35,132 nt of DNA from Candidatus Flemingiibacterium merdigallinarum (lineage in GTDB: Bacteria; Bacillota; Clostridia; Oscillospirales; CAG-272), in NCBI GenBank assembly GCA_904386005.1, contig CAJFKR010000020.1, forward strand, positions 1-35,132, written 5' to 3'. Shown in pieces: positions 35,114 through 35,132 of this stretch (positions within the stretch are counted from its first letter, which is position 1; each line of letters begins with the position of its first letter). The notes under the pieces were generated by a model. The model was given only the letters and a program-made list of their open reading frames with translations, was not told where the DNA came from and made no database searches. The position numbers were made by a program, and so were the translations under genes.

Positions 35114-35132
35114 CTCGTGTCTGAAAATTTAT

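Overview
The window looks like chromosomal DNA from an anaerobic Clostridia/Oscillospirales-like Firmicute; this is inferred from gene content and codon style, and no taxonomic search was possible. Genes I can support: three AraC-family regulators, a DtxR/MntR-like regulator, an orphan extracellular solute-binding lipoprotein, two MATE transporters, an alpha/beta hydrolase lipoprotein, tRNA-Asp and tRNA-Thr, a tandem pair of paralogous exported proteins, a phospho-sugar mutase, a TSCPD protein, a prephenate-dehydratase-like ORF beside chorismate synthase, HtpG, an acyltransferase, a SAM methyltransferase, a BNR sialidase-like protein, an esterase, FeoA/FeoB, a Gfo/Idh/MocA oxidoreductase with a sugar-phosphate isomerase/epimerase, a NAGPA-like phosphodiester glycosidase with SLH domains, and an SGNH hydrolase. 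I found no CRISPR array, prophage, canonical transposase or obvious defence island. The most notable non-routine signals are: (1) a ~60-aa degenerate heptad-repeat insertion in chorismate synthase just before the conserved RPxHADY motif; (2) two intergenic elements that fold on paper as three-way junctions (25481-25559 and 35061-35113), the first followed by two related hairpins; (3) a MITE-like repeat family with ACGTGAGTTCGA termini and variable cores (21860-21995 and 28961-29270), with a possible core relative at the window start; (4) paired palindromes over a consensus promoter upstream of feoAB, and a separate tandem 25-bp repeat upstream of the DtxR-like gene; (5) a junction between two 5'-truncated divergent genes (~1.76-1.8 kb); (6) a truncated kinase-like ORF whose stop codon lies in a 19-bp tandem repeat. 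I did not find a convincing new multi-gene system.
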